A stretch of DNA of 8,936 nucleotides, from NCBI GenBank assembly GCA_003132125.1, contig PKWT01000414.1:1-8936 (forward strand), written 5' to 3'. Both the position numbers and the translations under genes were made by a program. The notes under the pieces are model-generated. The model was given only the letters and a program-made list of their open reading frames with translations. It made no database searches and was not told the origin of the DNA. Source of the DNA: Micrococcales bacterium (GTDB taxonomy: Bacteria; Actinomycetota; Actinomycetes; Actinomycetales; Dermatophilaceae). The stretch's first letter is position 1. Every line of letters starts with the position of its first letter. This document shows positions 5,348 to 8,936 of this stretch, piece after piece.

Positions 5348-7213
5348 TTGGCGTCGGCGCCGTCACCCACACTGCGGCGCGGTCTACGCGTCGTGGGTCA
5401 CGGCATCCGCGAACAGCCACGGTGGTTCGCCCTGGCGGTGCTGGGCAGCTCCGTCTACGGCGTCATGACGGTTGCGACCGCCACAGTGATCGGCAAGGTC
5501 GTCCGCGAGGTCGTCGGCCCCGCCATCACGGCTCGACAGGTGTCCGCGGGCCAGCTCTGGTACGCGGGGCTCCTGCTGTCGGCCGTCACACTGGTCAACA
5601 TCGTCGGCATCGTCGTGCGGAGGATCGCCGCCGGTATCACCTTCAACAACCTCGCAGCCCTGTATCGACGTCGGGTCACCCGCCAGTACCTCCGTCTGCC
5701 CCTTTCGTGGCACCACCGCCACCCGTCGGGGCAGCTGTTGTCCAATGCGAATGCCGACGTCGAAGCCACATGGCAGGTGTTCCAACCGCTGCCGATGGCA
5801 CTGGGCGTCATCGTCATGCTGACCGTGGCCATCGTGCAGATGTTCCTTGTCGACCCAGTCCTGGCAGCAATCGGGCTGCTCGTCTTCCCCATGCTTTTCG
5901 TCGCCAACCTTGCCTTCCAGCGCCGGATGTCGCCGTTGGTGACCACGTCACAACAACTTCGCGCAGAGGTCTCGGAAGTGGCTCACGAGAGCTTCGAGGC
6001 AGCGCTGATCGTCAAGTCCATGGGCCGCGAGGACCACGAGGCGGCCCGCTTCACCCATGTGACCGACCGGCTGAAGAACGCCAACATCGAGGTCGGTCGC
6101 ACCCGGGGTCTGTTCGACCCGGCGATCGAAGGGATCCCCACCTTGGGGACCCTCGCCGTTCTCGCGGTCGGGACGGCGAGAGTGGCAAGCGGCCAGCTCA
6201 CCGCGGCCGAGATCGTCCAGATCGCCTACCTGTTCTCGCTCCTCTCCTTTCCCGTTCGTGCTCTGGGCTGGGTCCTTGCCGAGCTTCCCCGCACCGTCGT
6301 CGGTTGGGGCCGTGTCGATGCGGTTCTGCAGGCGAAAGGCGTGATGCAGTATGGCGATCGCGGCCTCGTGCACGACGGCGCTAGCCGCGTGCAGGCAGAC
6401 CAGGCGTCGTACTCCTATGACGTCAGCCGCGAGGACGGCACCGTCACCAAGACCAGCCCTGCTGTCCGGTCCGTCAACCTCGATGTGCTCGCCGGCGGCA
6501 CTACCGCACTCGTCGGGCCCACGGGCTCCGGCAAGTCAACGCTGGCCTCGCTGGTGCTGCGGTTGATCGACCCCGACTCGGGGGTCGTACGTCTCGACGG
6601 TGTCAACCTGCGTGACGTCGTCCAAGGCGGTGTGCCCGAGGTCGGCTCGCTCGTCGCGCAGCAGACGTTCCTGTTCGATGACACCGTCCGCGGCAACGTC
6701 ACCCTTGGTGCTCCAGCATCTGACGACGAGGTGTGGCACGCGCTGCGCATCTCTCAGGCGGATGGCTTTGTGGCAGCACTGTCGCATGGCCTCGACACGC
6801 GGGTCGGGGAGCGGGGCGCCAGCTTGTCCGGTGGTCAGCGTCAACGAATAGCCTTGGCACGAGCCGTGATCCGCAACCCACAGCTACTTGTTCTGGACGA
6901 TGCGACCAGTGCCGTCGACCCCAGCGTCGAGCAGGCGATCCTGGCCGGCCTCCGGGAGGTCGGTAGCAGTACTGACCACACGCCGCGGACGACGGTGCTC
7001 GTGGTCGCGTACCGGATGGCGACGATCGCCCTGGCCGATGATGTCGTCTACATGGAGAACGGCCGCGTGGTCGACCACGCGCCTCACCAACAGCTGCTGG
7101 ACCGCTGCCCCGGCTACGCCAGGCTGGTCACCGCCTATGCCCGCGAGGCTGCGGAGCGGGCCGCGGTGCTGGCCGACGAGGATCGCCTCGACGCGACCGG
7201 AGCCGGCGCGTGA
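5348..7213 (+). CDS. ABC exporter half-transporter, degenerate-site subunit (permease + ATPase)
   Basis: A 621-residue type IV (ABCB-like) half-exporter. Six membrane helices lie at roughly 26-48, 70-91, 147-167, 169-190, 259-280 and 287-311, followed by an ATPase domain from about 345 to 600. ATPase motifs are Walker A GPTGSGKST (390-398), Q-loop Gln438, signature LSGGQ (493-497), Walker B LLVLDD (513-518), SAVD D-loop (521-524) and H-loop AYR (554-556). Two catalytic residues differ from consensus: the glutamate after the Walker B aspartate is Asp518, and the H-loop histidine is Tyr555. This is the mark of the subunit that supplies the degenerate ATP site in heterodimeric exporters. The subunit acts in the cytoplasmic membrane, most likely together with the product of the next gene, whose GTG overlaps this stop by 4 nt. 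The substrate is unknown; drug, lipid or peptide export are all possible. The tail after residue 600 is Ala/Glu/Asp-rich. Confidence 0.93.
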   Translation: MASAPSPTLRRGLRVVGHGIREQPRWFALAVLGSSVYGVMTVATATVIGKVVREVVGPAITARQVSAGQLWYAGLLLSAVTLVNIVGIVVRRIAAGITFNNLAALYRRRVTRQYLRLPLSWHHRHPSGQLLSNANADVEATWQVFQPLPMALGVIVMLTVAIVQMFLVDPVLAAIGLLVFPMLFVANLAFQRRMSPLVTTSQQLRAEVSEVAHESFEAALIVKSMGREDHEAARFTHVTDRLKNANIEVGRTRGLFDPAIEGIPTLGTLAVLAVGTARVASGQLTAAEIVQIAYLFSLLSFPVRALGWVLAELPRTVVGWGRVDAVLQAKGVMQYGDRGLVHDGASRVQADQASYSYDVSREDGTVTKTSPAVRSVNLDVLAGGTTALVGPTGSGKSTLASLVLRLIDPDSGVVRLDGVNLRDVVQGGVPEVGSLVAQQTFLFDDTVRGNVTLGAPASDDEVWHALRISQADGFVAALSHGLDTRVGERGASLSGGQRQRIALARAVIRNPQLLVLDDATSAVDPSVEQAILAGLREVGSSTDHTPRTTVLVVAYRMATIALADDVVYMENGRVVDHAPHQQLLDRCPGYARLVTAYAREAAERAAVLADEDRLDATGAGA

Positions 7214-8936
7214 GTCCGGCCACTCGTTCGCGTCCGGTGCCAGACGCCACCGCCATCGAGTCCAGCCAGCAGCTAAGCACCTCGGCGACCCTGCGCCGCG
7301 GCCTCGAGCTGTCACCCGAGCTCCGCAAAGGCATCGGTGTCACGGTGATGCTGGCCCTGATCTCGACGCTGGGCCGGGTTGTCGTCCCCTTCGTCGTGCA
7401 GCAGACGACCGACCGGGGGATCATGGCCGCGTCGGGCCCCGACATCGGGCTCGTCCTCCGTCTCGTCCTCCTGGCCGCCTGTGGTGTCGTACTCACCGCC
7501 GTGACGTCGTACTTCGTGAACGTGCGCTTGTTCCGTGCATCGGAGAGCGGCCTGGCGACGTTGCGGATCAGGGCCTTCCGACACATTCATGACCTCTCGA
7601 TGCTCACCCAGAACACCGAGCGGCGCGGCTCGCTGGTTTCGCGGGTGACCAGCGACGTCGACACGATCTCCATGTTCGTGCAGTTCGGCGGGCTGATGCT
7701 GATCGTGTCCCTGGGCCAGCTGACCCTGGCGACGGTGCTGATGGTGATCTACAGCCCGTTGCTGGCGGCTGTCGTGTGGCTCTGCTTCGTGCCGCTGTTC
7801 TTCCTTATTCGCCGGTTCCAGGGCATCGTCGGCACGGCATTCACGCAGGTCCGCGAGCGCGTGGGTGAGCTCCTGGGAGCGGTCTCGGAGTCCGTCGTCG
7901 GCGCGGCGACCATCCGCGCATACGGGGTCGAGGACCGTACCGCCGCACGCATCGACACAGCCATCGAGAACCACCGCCGTGCCTCGGTATCGGCCCAGAT
8001 CAAAGCCGTGGCGGCGTTCACGTCGGGGCAGCTTGTCTCCGGTCTGACGACGGCCGTCATCGTGGTCATCGGTACGGTCCTTGCCGTGCACGGGCAGATG
8101 ACCCTGGGTGAGCTCCTGGCTTTCTTGTTCCTGGTGCAGCTGTTCACCCAGCCGGTACAGACCGCGACCGAGATCCTCAACGAGATGCAGAATGCGGTTG
8201 CGGGGTGGCGTCGGGTGATCGCCGTGATCGACACGCCGGCCGACGTGGCCGATCCCGCCGACCAAGGGCAGTCGCTGCCGCGCGGCCCCATCACAGTGGT
8301 CTTCGACGGCGTCGGGTTCGCCTATCCGGGAGGTGATCCCGTGCTGCACGAGATCGATCTCCGGATCGCCCCTCGCTCGCGCATTGCCATCGTCGGAGCG
8401 ACCGGCTCGGGCAAGACGACGCTGGCCAAGCTGCTCACGCGTTTGATGGACCCGACTGTGGGCAGCGTCCAGATCGATGGCGTGGACCTGCGCGCCGTCA
8501 GGTTCAGCTCACTGCGCAGTCGCGTGGTGCTCGTGCCGCAAGAGGGATTCCTGTTCGACTCAACGCTGTTGGACAACATCCGGTTCGGCAAGCCCGTCGC
8601 CACTGATGCTGACGTACGACTGGCCCTGACCGAGCTTGGCCTGGACGACTGGCTGGCAGGCCTGCCGCACGGTCTGCGAACAGATGTAGGCCAGCGCGGT
8701 GAGTCCCTGTCAGCCGGCGAGCGGCAGCTGGTCGCTCTGGCCCGGGCCTACCTGGCGGACCCCGACCTGCTGGTTCTGGACGAAGCCACATCGGCGGTCG
8801 ACCCGGCCACCGAGGTGCGGGTCCAGCGCGCCCTGGACAGCCTGAGTCGTGGCCGCACGTCCATCACGATCGCCCACCGCCTCTCGACGGCCGAGGCCGC
8901 CGACGAGGTCATCGTCGTGGACAAGGGCCGAATCGT
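7210..8936 (+). CDS. ABC exporter half-transporter, catalytic-site subunit (partial, 3' end cut off)
   Basis: The reading frame is open from the GTG at 7210 to the window edge: 575 complete codons, with the last few tens of residues missing. After a polar tail of about 40 residues there are six membrane helices at about 41-66, 79-103, 155-177, 179-200, 275-293 and 299-318, then the ATPase domain. Motifs are Walker A GATGSGKTT (396-404), Q-loop Gln444, signature LSAGE (500-504), Walker B LLVLDE (520-525) and H-loop AHR with His556. The catalytic glutamate and H-loop histidine are intact, but the signature departs from LSGGQ at its third and fifth positions. In an assembled heterodimer, this Walker A/B would pair with the intact LSGGQ of the first subunit to form the working ATP site. 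The start overlaps the preceding stop (GTGA), with GGAG at 7199-7202 seven nt upstream, so the two subunits should be made in step. Substrate unknown. Confidence 0.92.
   Translation, partial: MSPATRSRPVPDATAIESSQQLSTSATLRRGLELSPELRKGIGVTVMLALISTLGRVVVPFVVQQTTDRGIMAASGPDIGLVLRLVLLAACGVVLTAVTSYFVNVRLFRASESGLATLRIRAFRHIHDLSMLTQNTERRGSLVSRVTSDVDTISMFVQFGGLMLIVSLGQLTLATVLMVIYSPLLAAVVWLCFVPLFFLIRRFQGIVGTAFTQVRERVGELLGAVSESVVGAATIRAYGVEDRTAARIDTAIENHRRASVSAQIKAVAAFTSGQLVSGLTTAVIVVIGTVLAVHGQMTLGELLAFLFLVQLFTQPVQTATEILNEMQNAVAGWRRVIAVIDTPADVADPADQGQSLPRGPITVVFDGVGFAYPGGDPVLHEIDLRIAPRSRIAIVGATGSGKTTLAKLLTRLMDPTVGSVQIDGVDLRAVRFSSLRSRVVLVPQEGFLFDSTLLDNIRFGKPVATDADVRLALTELGLDDWLAGLPHGLRTDVGQRGESLSAGERQLVALARAYLADPDLLVLDEATSAVDPATEVRVQRALDSLSRGRTSITIAHRLSTAEAADEVIVVDKGRI

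Noticed and set aside
5059..6384. A 441-codon plus-strand open frame overlapping the MDMPI-like gene and the first ABC gene.
   Set aside because: It is Arg/Gly/His-rich low-complexity translation, out of frame with the clear ABC membrane domain.
6899..7015. The first ABC gene as a pseudogene because of its altered catalytic residues.
   Set aside because: The frame is intact over 621 codons, all other motifs are preserved, the ribosome site is strong, and the partner gene has the complementary change. A functional degenerate site is the better reading.
7312..8349. A 345-codon minus-strand open frame opposite the second ABC gene.
   Set aside because: It is a His/Arg/Asp/Gln-rich shadow of the ABC membrane and ATPase domain; no family resemblance.

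Overview
The window is dense, high-GC chromosomal DNA with GTG and TTG starts, 1-4 nt gene overlaps and apparently leaderless promoters. Together with a long-form HisG and a mycothiol-dependent-enzyme-like DinB protein, this points to an actinobacterium. A member of the Micrococcales (Intrasporangiaceae-like) is my guess, from general gene order only. Almost every base is accounted for by eight genes, and no gap reaches 300 bases. I see no rRNA, tRNA, CRISPR, insertion sequence or phage gene.

Layout. (1) 54-1375, plus strand: hisG (first step of histidine synthesis) followed with a 1-nt overlap by a small two-pass membrane protein with a bacterial PH-like domain. (2) 1376-3767, minus strand: a three-gene block read as P-loop uridine-kinase-like protein, then a DUF4287/DUF5655-type protein, then a CynX/NimT-like MFS transporter. 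The MFS gene meets the PH-domain gene stop codon to stop codon with no gap. (3) 3821-4594, plus strand: hisF, divergent from the kinase gene. Both starts sit 6 nt after a TANNNT hexamer, as expected for leaderless mRNAs. (4) 4664-5281, minus strand: a TIGR03085/MDMPI-type metal-binding protein, convergent with hisF. (5) 5348-8936 (running off the edge), plus strand: two overlapping ABC exporter half-transporter genes.

How they work together. HisG and HisF belong to the same pathway but are separated by the unrelated minus-strand block, and no hisI is visible in the 4.3 kb after hisF. The two ABC genes look like one heterodimeric exporter. The first subunit has lost the Walker B glutamate (Asp518) and the H-loop histidine (Tyr555) but keeps LSGGQ. 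The second keeps Glu525 and His556 but has LSAGE in place of LSGGQ. This is the complementary pattern of exporters with one catalytic and one degenerate ATP site. Its substrate cannot be told from the sequence.

I did not find a clearly new biological system. The points most worth checking are the complementary ABC motif changes, the paired leaderless promoters between the kinase gene and hisF, and the single in-frame stop separating the DUF gene from the MFS gene.
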